Shown here piece after piece: positions 44,343 to 55,140 of a stretch of 64,000 nucleotides of DNA. Position numbers and translations under genes: made by a program. Location of the stretch: the NCBI RefSeq assembly GCF_047511655.1, contig NC_133392.1:22644001-22708000 (forward strand). The letters run 5' to 3'. Within the stretch, counting starts at the first letter, position 1. Every line of letters starts with the position of its first letter. The notes below the pieces were generated by a model. It searched no databases and had not been told where the DNA came from. It saw nothing but the letters and a program-made list of their open reading frames with translations. Origin of the DNA: Castor canadensis. Its lineage: Eukaryota; Chordata; Mammalia; Rodentia; Castoridae.

Positions 44343-44592
44343 TCAGGCTGAGAAAGTCTTCTCCAGTGTGCTTGTGAGAGGGGAAAAAAGGAAGTATTGA
44401 AAGATTACTGAAAAATGTTAACCCAGTTAAAGAGGGATATGTCATGGTAATGATGTTAATAGCAATCAATAATAGCAAGCTTATCAGGAGTTATCAAGAA
44501 GTATAAAACTTTGTGCCACACATTGCACTAAGGGCTTTGTAAGATCAACTCATTTCATTACCTTATGATTTGTGCAAACATCCTAACCTCCT
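44343..44592 (+). repeat. direct duplication, copy 2
   Basis: caggctgagaaagtcttctc, aatgttaacccagttaaaga and tgtgccacacattgcactaa align with copy 1 (42818-43045), about 1.53 kb upstream, in the same orientation. Small insertions (for example a purine run near 44381) separate the two. Confidence 0.75.
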
Positions 44593-44649
44593 CGGACTTG
44601 TTTATAAATCTGAAAAGTTACCAGTATTGTGCAACCCAACCCTGGAAGG

Positions 44650-44785
44650 ACCTGTTCAGGTGGAGGAGGGGGTGAATTCAGGTATGAAATATTTGATACA
44701 TTATAAGAACTTTTGTAAATGTCACAATGTACCCCCACTCAGCACACAGTAAAAAAAATTATCCTACATAAAAATAAAGACAGAA
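44650..44785 (+). repeat. L1 3' UTR end fragment (sense)
   Basis: aggtggaggagggggtgaat leads to aaatgtcacaatgtaccccc and an A-rich tail (about 44750-44785). Same family as 51541-51836. Confidence 0.6.
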
Positions 44786-44872
44786 AGTATAAAACTTAAG
44801 TATAACATTAAAAGTTCTGTTCATAATTTTTAGTTTGAAAAAAATCTGAAAATTTGAAGTAAAAAAATATTG

Positions 44873-44960
44873 AAGTCACAGAGCAAGCTTTAAGTTGTGG
44901 AGATAGATTTTAAACCTGGGTCCATTGATCAGCTTCTAAAACAATTATGCCCATCATTCA
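44873..44960 (-). repeat. MIR fragment (antisense)
   Basis: gtcacagagcaagctttaag followed by gattttaaacctgggtccat matches the antisense MIR body (ggtcacacagctag, then cgaacccagg). Confidence 0.5.
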
Positions 44961-45942
44961 AGTAGTAGTAAGAATCTTCAACATGTGACTCCAAGTCAAC
45001 TCTATGACATAGTAGGAGGAATTTAGGTTATGCTCTTTGAGTGCCCCCCTATGCAAAATAGGGAGATTAAACTAGACAAATTATATGATACCATCCAGAG
45101 TTAACAATATATTCTCTTTTAGTTAGAAACTTCAGAGTGGCTGCTTCTTGAATCCTTACTAAGATCTGGAGAAAACAAAGCCCAAATAGCCTTTCAGAAC
45201 TAAAAACTAGGATGCAAGAATGAAGGATCAAATACATGAATGAATAAATGATCAAAGATCTGAGTGTATTGTACTGTTTTATGTGCTGAGGAGTACAGGG
45301 GTATGTAAGACTCAAAGTACTATCTCTTGCTAATCCTTGAACTGAGAACTCCTGAGGTAGAACTCCTGACTCAGATGCCAACAAAAGAATGGTTTCTTAA
45401 GCTTCTTGAGGCAACTAACCTCTTGATTTTTATTTTCCATTTTCATTTCTTAATATTTAAGGTCAACAGAGTGCAAAATATACTTTCCTAAGAGATACCA
45501 TATATGGGATTTTGTGGTAAAATGCTGTTACGTGAATATTCATAAGTGTGTTGATATTGTTAGTATTATTAAAATACAATGATAATGGAACTAAAAATTA
45601 TTTTAGCATAAAATGCAAATTCATAATGCAACACATATCTTAGACATTGGAAAGCTTTTATTAAACTTGATTCTCAGATATTCATACTGATACGTTGAAT
45701 TGTTACCTATTATTTATTTGGTTTACTTTTTCTTGCTCTATAGGTATATATCTTTTTATCAGAATATAAATGTATTCTAGGTACATTTTAACATGCAAGT
45801 ATAATCAATTTACAGTAACAATTTATTATTTTCTCTTATCATCTTTCTTACTCCCCTTCTTCTTTCTTCTTCCCTTCTATAACCTTTGCTTTCTTCTATA
45901 CTTCATGCATTATGCCATACAATATTTTTCTACAATTTTTTT
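44961..45942. other. unique sequence
   Basis: No gene recognised. A T-rich stretch at 45770-45900 may be another decayed antisense L1 3' UTR. Confidence 0.3.
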
Positions 45943-46207
45943 AAATGTTAGTTTTTTGTTTGTTTGGTTTTTGCTTTTATTTGTGTTTTTTAGGGGGACT
46001 GGTATTTAAACTCAGGGATCTGTGCTTGCAAAGCAGGTGCTCTATCACTTGAGCCATACCTCCAGTCAATTTTGCTCTGGTTATTTTAGAAATGGGGTCT
46101 CATGAACAATTTGCCCAGACTGGCCTTAAACTTCTATCCTCCCAAAGTCAGCCTCCCAAATTCCTGAGATTACAGGCATGAGCCTCTAGCACTTGGCTTC
46201 AAATGTT
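45943..46207 (-). mobile_element. B1-ID dimeric SINE with target-site duplication
   Basis: Read on the minus strand: a 7SL-derived B1-like left half (46198 to about 46069; gcctgtaatctcaggaattt, aaggccagtctgggcaaatt) joined to a tRNA-derived ID right half (about 46068-45988; tatggctcaagtgatagagc, ctgagtttaaataccag) and an A-rich tail (T-rich 45950-45992). aaatgtt occurs at both ends (45943-45949 and 46201-46207) as a 7-bp target-site duplication. B1-ID dimers are known from several rodent families; which one fits needs a database comparison. Confidence 0.82.
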
Positions 46208-46879
46208 CCTTTTATTGCTTTTTCCCTTGTTTTTCTGTTATGCATTTGAAAATTTTAAATAGCATTCATATATTCCTTTTAGATTATTTTCTTTGCCTTT
46301 TAATTATTAAGATAGGTATGTGATTATATTCCACATTTTAGTTCATATTGTTTCAAGTTTCATCTTCCATAGAGTTCCCTCCCCCATGGCTTATCCATGA
46401 ATTCATGTGTCTCCATTAAGAAGTTTCACAATTCTTTCTACTAGAATTTAGGATTTCCTGGATCCTGGATGAGTCTTGTGTTTGTATTTCAAATGGAAAT
46501 TTCAAACTCATGTGCAAGTCTTTTAATTTTGAGTCATAAGTTCTATGCAGTCCAAGCAGAGGCAGGGATATTTCAGTTTCTTTTATAATAGTTCTTTATA
46601 TCTAAATACTCTCAGAAGTGCTGGTTACTTCAGTAGTTATTAAGATAAGGATCAGTCATCAGACAATGAATGTCGGAAGTAAATTAACCAAGTTTGCTCA
46701 TTGTATGATAAACTTAAATGAGAACTTAAGTCTTCTCAGTTTTATTATTTTCTGGCTAATTCATGACTTTAAAATGTTTATACAGGAACTCCTAACTTCA
46801 TTGGAAGCTGCAGAGTTAGTATATGGTAAAGGATAAAAATAAAATTGATTCATTATTTAAAATTTGAAGCAAAATGTAT
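46208..46879. other. unique sequence
   Basis: AT-rich DNA without a recognised gene or repeat. Confidence 0.35.
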
Positions 46880-47330
46880 GTTTTATTTCTTTTGATCCAG
46901 TAATTATGCCCAAGAATGAATATATTTTTTAAAATGCTTATTACAGCATTATCTATAATACTGACAAATTTTCAAGTAGCACAGTAAACAACAATGAATA
47001 ATTGGTTAAATAAATTGTAGCACATATATAAAATTGAATATGATAAATTTATTAAAATGTTACATAAATGTATTTATGGAAGACAAAATATGCCATATTT
47101 ATTGTCTTTTAAAATTGCAAAATATTATATCAGTTCATTTTGATAGAAAAAATTACATGTAGGAAAAATAGTTAGTTTCACATTTCAACATTATAGAGCT
47201 TATTTTCAAAAGGTGGACTTATGAATAACTTTTATGTTCTCTATATTTATATTGTATTCTTTTATTTTTTGTAAAGTATATAATAATAATGCAAAAATAA
47301 TTTAAAAGAATAAAGCTAATATTAATTAAG
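46880..47330 (+). repeat. ancient L1 3' fragment (sense)
   Basis: gatccagtaattatgcccaa, cttattacagcattatctat, aacaatgaataattggttaa and ataaattgtagcacatatat follow the ORF2 end and 3' UTR of very old L1 (L1ME/L1MC type). No coding potential. Confidence 0.65.
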
Positions 47331-47699
47331 ATTTTGAATATTTTAAATATTTCGTGTCAAGTTTTTCTGGAATTACTGATTACAACTGAATAATGAATAT
47401 TAAACCACTCTTTCATAATTTGTTTTTGTTCCAACAGAATTCGTCAACCTAATATCCAGCTTTTAAAAAATGTGATCATTTGAATAATTCATGAATTGAT
47501 TTTTTGTGCTTCCCTGCTAGTGTCATAAACCCACCCGTGGGCTGGCCAAAACCAGAAAGAAAACAGATAATGCCTTCTTTTGGATGCACCGTCATTTTCA
47601 TTCTCATCCTGAGTTATTCCGTGCCCATTCAAGCTTCTTTCCTTACACAGAAAATGCTTAAGGGCTCCTTCTGTGAGATTCTGATTGTAATAGGTATTC
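47331..47699. other. unique sequence
   Basis: Contains a 66-codon frame (47504-47704) with a hydrophobic stretch but no family match that I can recognise; treated as chance. Confidence 0.35.
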
Positions 47700-47930
47700 T
47701 TTAATTCTCTTCCTCCATCAAATCTGACCTGGTCACGTGGAGAAACTAATTACTTCACTGAATTGACTCACTGAGTAATTAATTACCCAGTGAAAGACTT
47801 TTTGCAGACATAGAAGCTGTTTGACCCTACAGCCCTTTGAACACCTGTTTCACATTCCATCACTATGCATAAAGTCTTGACTGGGAGTCATAGCTGAGCT
47901 TACCCTGAAAAATGTGAAAACTGCTACATT
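47700..47930. promoter_or_regulatory. candidate conserved noncoding element
   Basis: Non-repetitive, with balanced composition inside AT-rich DNA and a concentration of transcription-factor-like words: cacgtg (E-box, about 47734), ctaattac and taattaattac (homeodomain type, about 47747 and 47776), aacacctg (E-box) and tatgcataa. No evidence of conservation can be had from one genome, so this is only a candidate. Confidence 0.25.
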
Positions 47931-48189
47931 CTAAATGAATGTTAAATGCTAAATGAATGGTATGAAGTATGCATTACTACAAGTTAATTCCTTAATATAT
48001 AAAATCTTGCATTTAATAACTTTGTGTTGAATTTTATTGTGTTATATTGAATTGAACTGATGTGTGAATGCTGAACACCATGAATGAACTCATAGATTAA
48101 CCTTAAAATGAATCATTTCATAATGGTGAAAAGGCTAAGACCTTAAGAAACTCTCTCCTCACCTTACCTCCCTTTCTTACCTTCAATTT

Positions 48190-48480
48190 TTAGAATTCCA
48201 ACAAGACAGTATGTATATTAGAGCATTTACTCTCCAGTCCCTGGACTTTTGCTTATGCCATTTATTCTACTCTAAATGTTTTTGCTATTCATATTGCTTA
48301 TTTAGATCTTATTAAATGTTGCCTCCTTGAAACATCGCTCAATTCCATGCCTACCTCATGCAGGCAAGAGTTTTTTCTTTTCAGGGAAGCCACATATCTT
48401 AGTGCTATGACACATATCTAATATAAGATGGAACCTAATATATGCTGGTTGCATTGATAAATGAATGAATGCAATTTCAC
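48190..48480 (+). repeat. L2 3' end (sense)
   Basis: tctccagtccctggactttt, taaatgttgcctccttgaaa and finally gataaatgaatgaatgcaat follow the sense L2 3' region and its short terminal repeat. Diverged. Confidence 0.45.
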
Positions 48481-49739
48481 ATGTAGCTCAGAATATATAT
48501 GTAAATCATATTTTAATATATTAATATTTATTTAGGACATGTAGTTTTTCCTCATGTGATGATGTGCCATTTAAGAAAAAGTATTATATCATTGACAAGT
48601 CTATAATTTGTCTCTTTTTTGCTCTAAAAGTGACTGGCATAAATTTTCAGCGTATATTAGGAATTCAACATAAATTGATTAAATGCAAGATTTTATACAT
48701 TAATTGATGAATTTATTCTCATGGTACATGTTTTACATCACTTATATGACAGTATTTTCATGTTGTTGTGTCTTATTTCCAAGTCTTATGTTTATTGAAC
48801 AGTAAATAAACTGAAGAAAACCTGTATCTAAAGCATGTTTACACAAGATTTATCTTTTCCATTTTTGTGTGTGTAGCTGCAGAACTAGTATTTTACACTA
48901 ATTATATACTTGTTAAATAAATGAATAAATCTTGGCATAACCAGACACTTTCATATCCTTCCATTCACTCATTAATTCACTCTTCATTCTTTTTATTTAG
49001 GGCACCTCCTCTTTGCCAGATACCAATTTATTCACTATGCATCCAAAATAATCAACAAATCTCTGTTGAGATCCAACTGCGGACATGTATGTGACACAAA
49101 TGTATGTTTGTATACACTCATAAAAGGTCTCCTTGTCAAGAGATAAAGGGAGAAATAGATGTCATGTTTATATTTTAGAGAGAAGAGAGCTCATACTGCT
49201 CCTTCCAAGCATGATGATGATAATTAAGTGTGGGCATGGCTATAGCTGGAGAGTACAGCATGATGGGCTGGACTGCTATGAACCTAAACCCACACTTACA
49301 AGTCCTGAAGACATATCCAGATGAAGAGGTTGACTTCAAATCTGGAAAAGCTACAGAAATATAAGGCCATGTTCCAGACAAGATATCTGCCTAGAAAATT
49401 CTAGCAGCAGAGATCCAGGCAGGCACTTCTCAGAAGTGAAGGGGAAGTCAGGCATTTTGTATGGTAGAAATCAGGTGCTGGACCATGACCACGATGAGCA
49501 CTTCATTACAATGAGCAGAATAAAAGAATAGAAAGTCTCACTTGAATAAAGTAAAAAGAAACCTACAAGTGCTATTTATATAAAATGATTAAAGTTATGT
49601 AAATGTCATTTATATTTTATATGAGCTGAAAAAATCAGTATTATGACAATACTTCAATTTTTTCAAATTATCTATCAAATAAATACAATGACATTTTATA
49701 TCCTCTTAGGGTAGATTGAAACTCATAAATTGATTATAA
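48481..49739. other. mostly unique sequence
   Basis: Possible further L2 or MIR 3' pieces at about 48625-48690 and 48955-49075, too weak to call. No gene. Confidence 0.3.
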
Positions 49740-49915
49740 AATATGCGTGGAATTTTAAAAGTTAAAAAACAGACAAGACAAGGCTTAGGAAGCTCAAATT
49801 TTAACCTACACTGCCAGATATCAAGATTGTTAATAAGCTACTTCAACAAACACTGTAGTATTGGCACAAAGATTCAGTAATAAGACTACTCAAACACCAT
49901 AGAAAAATGAGCAGT
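49740..49915 (+). repeat. ancient L1M ORF2 fragment (sense)
   Basis: aacctacactgccagatatc, then acaaacactgtagtattggc and acaaagattcagtaataaga correspond to the part of L1 ORF2 after reverse transcriptase. Out of order relative to the next L1M piece, so a separate insertion. Confidence 0.55.
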
Positions 49916-49916
49916 A

Positions 49917-50015
49917 TGCTGGGTATGATGGCATACATCTGTAATCCCAGAACTCAAGATGCTGAGGTAAGAGAACCATAAATTCAAGGCCAGCCTGGGC
50001 CTTTCCTCAAAAATA
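49917..50015 (+). mobile_element. B1-like SINE (7SL-derived, sense)
   Basis: atgctgggtatgatggcata, catctgtaatcccagaactc and attcaaggccagcctgggcc are the hallmark B1 words in order. Ends in a short A-rich stretch. Inserted between ancient L1 fragments. Confidence 0.8.
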
Positions 50016-50079
50016 TAGTAACAGATTTACACTTGTATCGTCTTCTTATTATGCAAAAGATGATGATATAGTGTAAATT

Positions 50080-50669
50080 GGAAGTCTGGTACAAAACCCA
50101 GTCACCTTTCTTTATACCAGCAATGAACAGGTAGAATTTGATATATAAATATAATACCATTGACACTGATACCCCCAAAATGAAATAATTAACTATAAAC
50201 CTAAAAATATCCCAGTTTAGTATGAGAAACTACAATAATCTAATGAATGAAATTTTAAAACAACTAAATTAATAGATATTCCATGTCCATGTGTAGGAAG
50301 ACTCAGTATTGTCAAGATATCAGTTTATTGGGTTTGTGCCTTGATTTAGAGCTTCAATGTAATCCCAATCAAAACCCCTAGGAAGTCATTTTATGAATAT
50401 TAGCAAGTTTCTTATATGGAGAGGAAAAAGACCCTGAAGAGCCAAAATGATATTGGAGAATTATTGAAGGACAGATTGTGTCCTGCTTCAAAACTTACTA
50501 TAAAGCTACAGTAATCAAGACAGTATGGTATTGGGAAAAGGCAACAAAGATATTGATGGAATAGAGTTAAGAGTACAGAAGTAGGCCCACATAAATGTAG
50601 TTAATTGACCTTTGAAAAAGGAACAATGGCAATACAATGCAAGAAAGACCTTTCAACAAATGGTGCTGA
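50080..50669 (+). repeat. ancient L1M ORF2 segment, left of insertion
   Basis: Follows ORF2 in order: accagcaatgaacaggtaga, ctaatgaatgaaattttaaa, aatgtaatcccaatcaaaac, ttcaaaacttactataaagc, tacagtaatcaagacagtat and tttcaacaaatggtgctga. Decayed. Continues at 51837 after the younger insertion. Confidence 0.75.
50658..50669. repeat. left target-site duplication of younger L1
   Basis: aaatggtgctga matches aaattgtgctga at 51837-51848 with one mismatch. Confidence 0.7.
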
Positions 50670-51836
50670 TTTAAGTCAAGTTACAATAAAGACACCTGCT
50701 CACCCATATTTATTGCAGCATTATTCATAATAGCTAAGCCATGGAAATAGCCAAGATACCCCACAACTGATGAATGAATAAGAAACTGTGGTATACATAT
50801 AAAAGAGAATTTTATTAATCCATAAAGAAGAATGAAATTTTACATTTGCAAATAAATGAATGGACCCAGAGAACACCATAAGTGAAGTTAGCCAGGTTTG
50901 GAAAGTCAAAGGCCACATGTTTTCTCTCATATGTGGAATATAGGACAAATACAAATGCAAGCAATATTACATATACATACAAACATTTACAGAACATGTA
51001 CCCAGTAGTGGGACTGGTAAAGGAGATCAAGAGAGGAAGAAAAGGAAGAAATAAAGACACCGAATAATAATGAAATACATCACATCTGTGTAGGAAGAAG
51101 ACACAAAAAACACACTAAAAACTGCTAAACAACACAGGATAGGGGAACAAGGATGAGGAAGTTCATTGCACTGGGGTTACATTGACTTAAGCACAATGCA
51201 TGTACAGGTATAATACCAAGGCAAAAATCCCACTAAACAACAAACAGATATCTAAACAATGAAGATCATGAATGAAAAACACTAAGGGGAGGGCACTAAT
51301 AGAAGGGGAAGGTTAAAAGAAGAAAGTTAGGAAGGTGAATATGGTTGATGTACTTTCTATACAAGAATGAATATAGAATATTTAAACCTGTTGAAATCAC
51401 CATAAGAAGGGGATTAAGGTACAAAGGAGGAAAATGGAGGGGATGAACCAATTCAAGATATTCATATAAGCATGGAAATGTCATAATGAAACTGTCTGTG
51501 TAGTTATCTTAAACAACAAAAATGACTTTTTTCAAAAACAAAGGCTAGGAAGGTAAAACAGTTCCTGTCAGGGGGTTGTGGGGGAGGATATAAGGAAAGG
51601 GTGGGGGAGGATATAAGGAAAGGGTGAAGGAGGGTGAATGTGGTGGAGATATTATGTAGTCATCTATGAAAATGGATAAACTTGACCTGTTGAAACTATT
51701 CTAAGAATGAGTGAGCTGATAAAAGAGAATGATGAAAGTGTGAATTTAACCATGGTATACTGTAAGCCTTGTATTTTGTAAATGTCACAATGTACCCTCG
51801 GTATACCAATAATATACTTATAAAATAAAATTTTAA
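50670..51836 (+). mobile_element. 5'-truncated L1 insertion with repeated 3' UTR
   Basis: Starts in the ORF2 C-terminus (gcattattcataatagctaa, then caactgatgaatgaataaga), passes into a 3' UTR by about 50945, and ends in an A-rich tail (51820-51836). It contains two successive 3' UTR-like blocks: tgaatatggttgatgtactt (about 51332) and tgaatgtggtggagatatta (about 51634), each followed by a cctgttgaaa word. Either two nested L1 ends or a duplicated 3' UTR. Flanked by the target-site duplication. Confidence 0.78.
51578..51623 (+). repeat. perfect 23-bp tandem duplication
   Basis: gtgggggaggatataaggaa (plus agg) occurs at 51578-51600 and again immediately at 51601-51623 without mismatch, in the G-rich 3' UTR block. 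Identity points to a recent slippage event. Confidence 0.95.
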
Positions 51837-53200
51837 AAATTGTGCTGAAACAACTGCATACCCAATGAAAAATGTGAATCTAGAGGAAGACCTTAGAACT
51901 GCCACAAAAATTAATGCAAAACAGATTGCAGACAGAAACATTAAATGACAAAACCAGAAAGCTCTATAGATGGCATAAGAGAAAAACCAAAATGACCTCC
52001 AGTGTGGTGACAACATATTGGATATGACACTAAAGGGGTAATCTATGAAAGAAGTAAAAGATAAGCTGGATTTCATTCACATTAAAAACTTTTACTCTGT
52101 GAAAGATAATATTAAGAAATGAAAAGACAAGAAACAGACTAGGAGGAAATATTTACAAACAACACATCTGGTAAACACTTTTATCTAAAATACTCAAAGA
52201 ACACTCAAAACTCATGATAATAACTGTGCCAAAGATCTTGACAGATATGTCACCGAAGAAGATATATACACATGGCAATTAAGCATGTGAAAATACGCCA
52301 TACATCAGGAAAATGCAAATTAAAATTGCAATAATACATTGCTACACATGGATTAAATGGCTAGAATCCAGTTTAATGACAATACCTAATGCTGGGGGTG
52401 GGATGTAGATAGTGCTTATGCTCATCCATTATTAGAGAGAATGTAAAAGTGATATAGCACTATGAAAGACAGTTTGGAAGTTTTTTATCAAACTACATAT
52501 ATCATTACCATATGACCCAGCAATTATGGCCCTTGATTTTTACCAAACAGCATTGAAAATTTTGTCTACAAAAAACCTACACATGAAGAAAATTCATAAG
52601 AATATATTCATAAATTACCAAAATATATAAGCAACCCAGTGTCCTTCAGCAAATGAAATGGTAAGCAATAATGCATCCAGATAATGAAATATTATATAGT
52701 AATAATAAGAAATAAGCTACCAAGCCATTTGAAAACATGAAGGAAAATTAAATACATATTACTAAATGAAATAAGAAATGCCTAAAAGTCTGCATACTGT
52801 GTTACATATTTTGTAACATTCTGGAGAAACCAAGTTATAGAGACAGTAAATATATCAAAGGATGATGGGAGTTAGAGGTGGGGAGAAAATGAACAGATGG
52901 GACACAAAGGATTCTTTGGGCAGTGAAAATACAGTTTTATATGGTAGTGATAGACATATATCATATATTTACACAATCCACACAATGTACAATATCAAGA
53001 GTGAACTTTAATGTGAAGTATGGACATTGAGTGATTATGGTTATCCAAGTGAATAAACTTGCCACTCTAGTGAGGCATTTTGATAAGGGACCAAGGCTAT
53101 GTATGACTAAGGGCAGGGAATATATGTAAAGTGTCTGATCCTTCTCAATTTTGCTGCATACCTATAACTTCTCTGAAAAAATTAAAGCAAAAAATCTTTC
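51837..53200 (+). repeat. ancient L1M ORF2 and 3' UTR, right of insertion
   Basis: Carries on from 50669: aactgcatacccaatgaaaa, gataagctggatttcattca, ctgtgaaagataatattaag, catatgacccagcaattatg, tgtccttcagcaaatgaaat, then an L1MA/L1MB-type end (agtgaactttaatgtgaagt, cttgccactctagtgaggca, tctcaattttgctgcatacc, aaaattaaagcaaaa). Two near-complete halves show one old L1 split by a later one. Confidence 0.8.
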
Positions 53201-53284
53201 TGGATATTTCCACTAACACTGAATATTTGCACACCTTATGCTACCATGATCCTCTGCCTATCCAAAAGAAATTCTGAATCTCTA

Positions 53285-53720
53285 AAATGTCTCCACAATA
53301 TTTTCCAATAGTGTTTAAATAAACTGAGATACATTCAGTCTTACTGTGAAATACAATGCATCAATGAGAATGAATGAATTATAACTGTAAATAAAAATGT
53401 GAATGGATCCTACAATGATAAAGCTAAACCAGAGAAGCCAGACACGAACAAGTCCATATTATGTGATTCCATGTGTGTCAAGTTCTGATATAGATAACAA
53501 TAATTTGTGATGTCAGATGTAATGATTACTATTTCAAAACAAAAATGTAACAATTACTCTTTTGCAGGTGTAGGGTGAGAGTGAATACTGAGGATAGAAA
53601 ACTAGAATGAGATTTTTGTAATTTAGGTTGCATGGGTTCACTTTATAAAAGTGCATATTGCTTTTTATTATGTTCCCATTTTTGTATAAATGTAAAATTA
53701 TTTCTAAAATTTAAGCTCAT
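53285..53720 (+). repeat. ancient L1 3' fragment (sense)
   Basis: tgaaatacaatgcatcaatg, gagaagccagacacgaacaa, tattatgtgattccatgtgt and tgatgtcagatgtaatgatt are the usual end-of-ORF2 words of an old L1 subfamily, distinct from the L1MA/B end before it. Confidence 0.65.
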
Positions 53721-53799
53721 CTAATGCTGGGTGCTGAGTATACAGGTCCCATTCTCACAAGGACTAAGTTGGGAAGTAAACTGATAAAATTTGAAGTTT

Positions 53800-54185
53800 T
53801 ATTACTTTTCTAGGGTTTCCATAATGAATACCAAAATTGGGCTGGTTTAAATCACAGAAATGTACAACTCTACACTTCTGGAGGCTGGAAGTCCAAGATC
53901 AAGGTGTCGACAGATTTGGTTTCTCCTAAAGCTTTTCTCCTTGGTCTGCATGTGGCCACCTTCTTGCTGTATCCTTAGGTGGTCTTTCCTCTTTCAACTG
54001 GCATTCTTGGTGGCATTTTTTTCTGGTGAAATTTCTTCTTGTTATAAGGACACCAGTCAGAATGAGTTAGGCTCTAACCTTAAACACTTTATATTAACTT
54101 AATCATCTCTTCAAAGGTCTTATCTCTAATAACTGTCACACTGAGATACCAGGGGTCAGGACTTCAGTATGAAGTTTGAAGCAAA
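53800..54185 (+). repeat. ancient interspersed repeat, family not named
   Basis: tttccataatgaataccaaa, tgggctggtttaaatcacag, acttctggaggctggaagtc, caagatcaaggtgtcgacag and ataaggacaccagtcagaat belong to a very common mammalian dispersed sequence. I recognise the text but cannot assign it to a family with certainty. The 80-codon frame (53860-54102) falls inside it. Confidence 0.6.
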
Positions 54186-54879
54186 AAAATATTGATCAAT
54201 ATAAAGGTGACTTGTGACAAGATGGGATATTTAGAGACTTGGATAACAGTATACATAAGGCCACAGGAGAGATGACATGAAGTCCTTCCTCCCCCAGAAA
54301 ATAAAAACTAACTTCACCCTGGTTTTATATCTGGGCACCTAGCTACTACCCTCAATAAATGTTGAATTTCTCAATCATCCTTTGTAATTTAATATTACCA
54401 CATGAAAAATTTGGGCAATGATAAACATGTGGTTATTATCTGTATTTGGGTTGTGCCTTTACGTGAATGAAACATTCTCTCCATTTCTTTTCTACTTGGC
54501 ACTAGATGAACAGTGGATATAGCTGCAAACTATCTTGGACCATGAAGTCAAGAGTAAACTTTACTGTTAGAAGAGACAGAGAAAAACCAGTAAATAACCA
54601 AGTCTCTGACACTGTGGAACTTCAAATTCAAATGCTGGACTGCTAAGTTTCTAATGTTCTATGAGAGGTGAATACATTTTTACTTGAAAAATAATCCCTT
54701 TCTTTCTCTCTTAAACCATCAAACCAATTCACAACCAAACCTATTACTCAACCACAAAAGAGAGAAATTCAGTCTTGTCTTAGCTATATATAGAAATGGC
54801 CTACATCAAAGCTGGTCCTTGCCAGTAGAATTGTTGAATGAAGTTAGCCTAGAAAAGAGTTAGGTGGTAGGAGAACGGG
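54186..54879. other. unique or old-repeat sequence
   Basis: Part (about 54510-54650) reads like an old transposon (gctgcaaactatcttggacc), not nameable. No gene. Confidence 0.3.
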
Positions 54880-55140
54880 AAGAGTAGAGAAGCTGAATGT
54901 TCCTGAAGAAGCAAACAGCCCAAATTCAAGTTGAGGATGCGTAGGGAATAATTCAAGACACTGCAAGTAGTTCAGGTAGAATGAGTTATGACTGTGAGTG
55001 AGTGGTTAGTGAAGGATGAAGCCAGAAAGGTTATATTTGTGTCTAGTTTAGAAAGACTAGGATTATAGAAGTTATTAATTAGTATACTTGGACTTTATGA
55101 TAAAGAATTTAATGAATATCACTTTAGTCCCAAATAAAAT
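54880..55140 (-). repeat. L2 LINE relic (antisense)
   Basis: gcaagtagttcaggtagaat, gagtgagtggttagtgaagg and tatacttggactttatgata follow the antisense L2 order. Confidence 0.45.
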
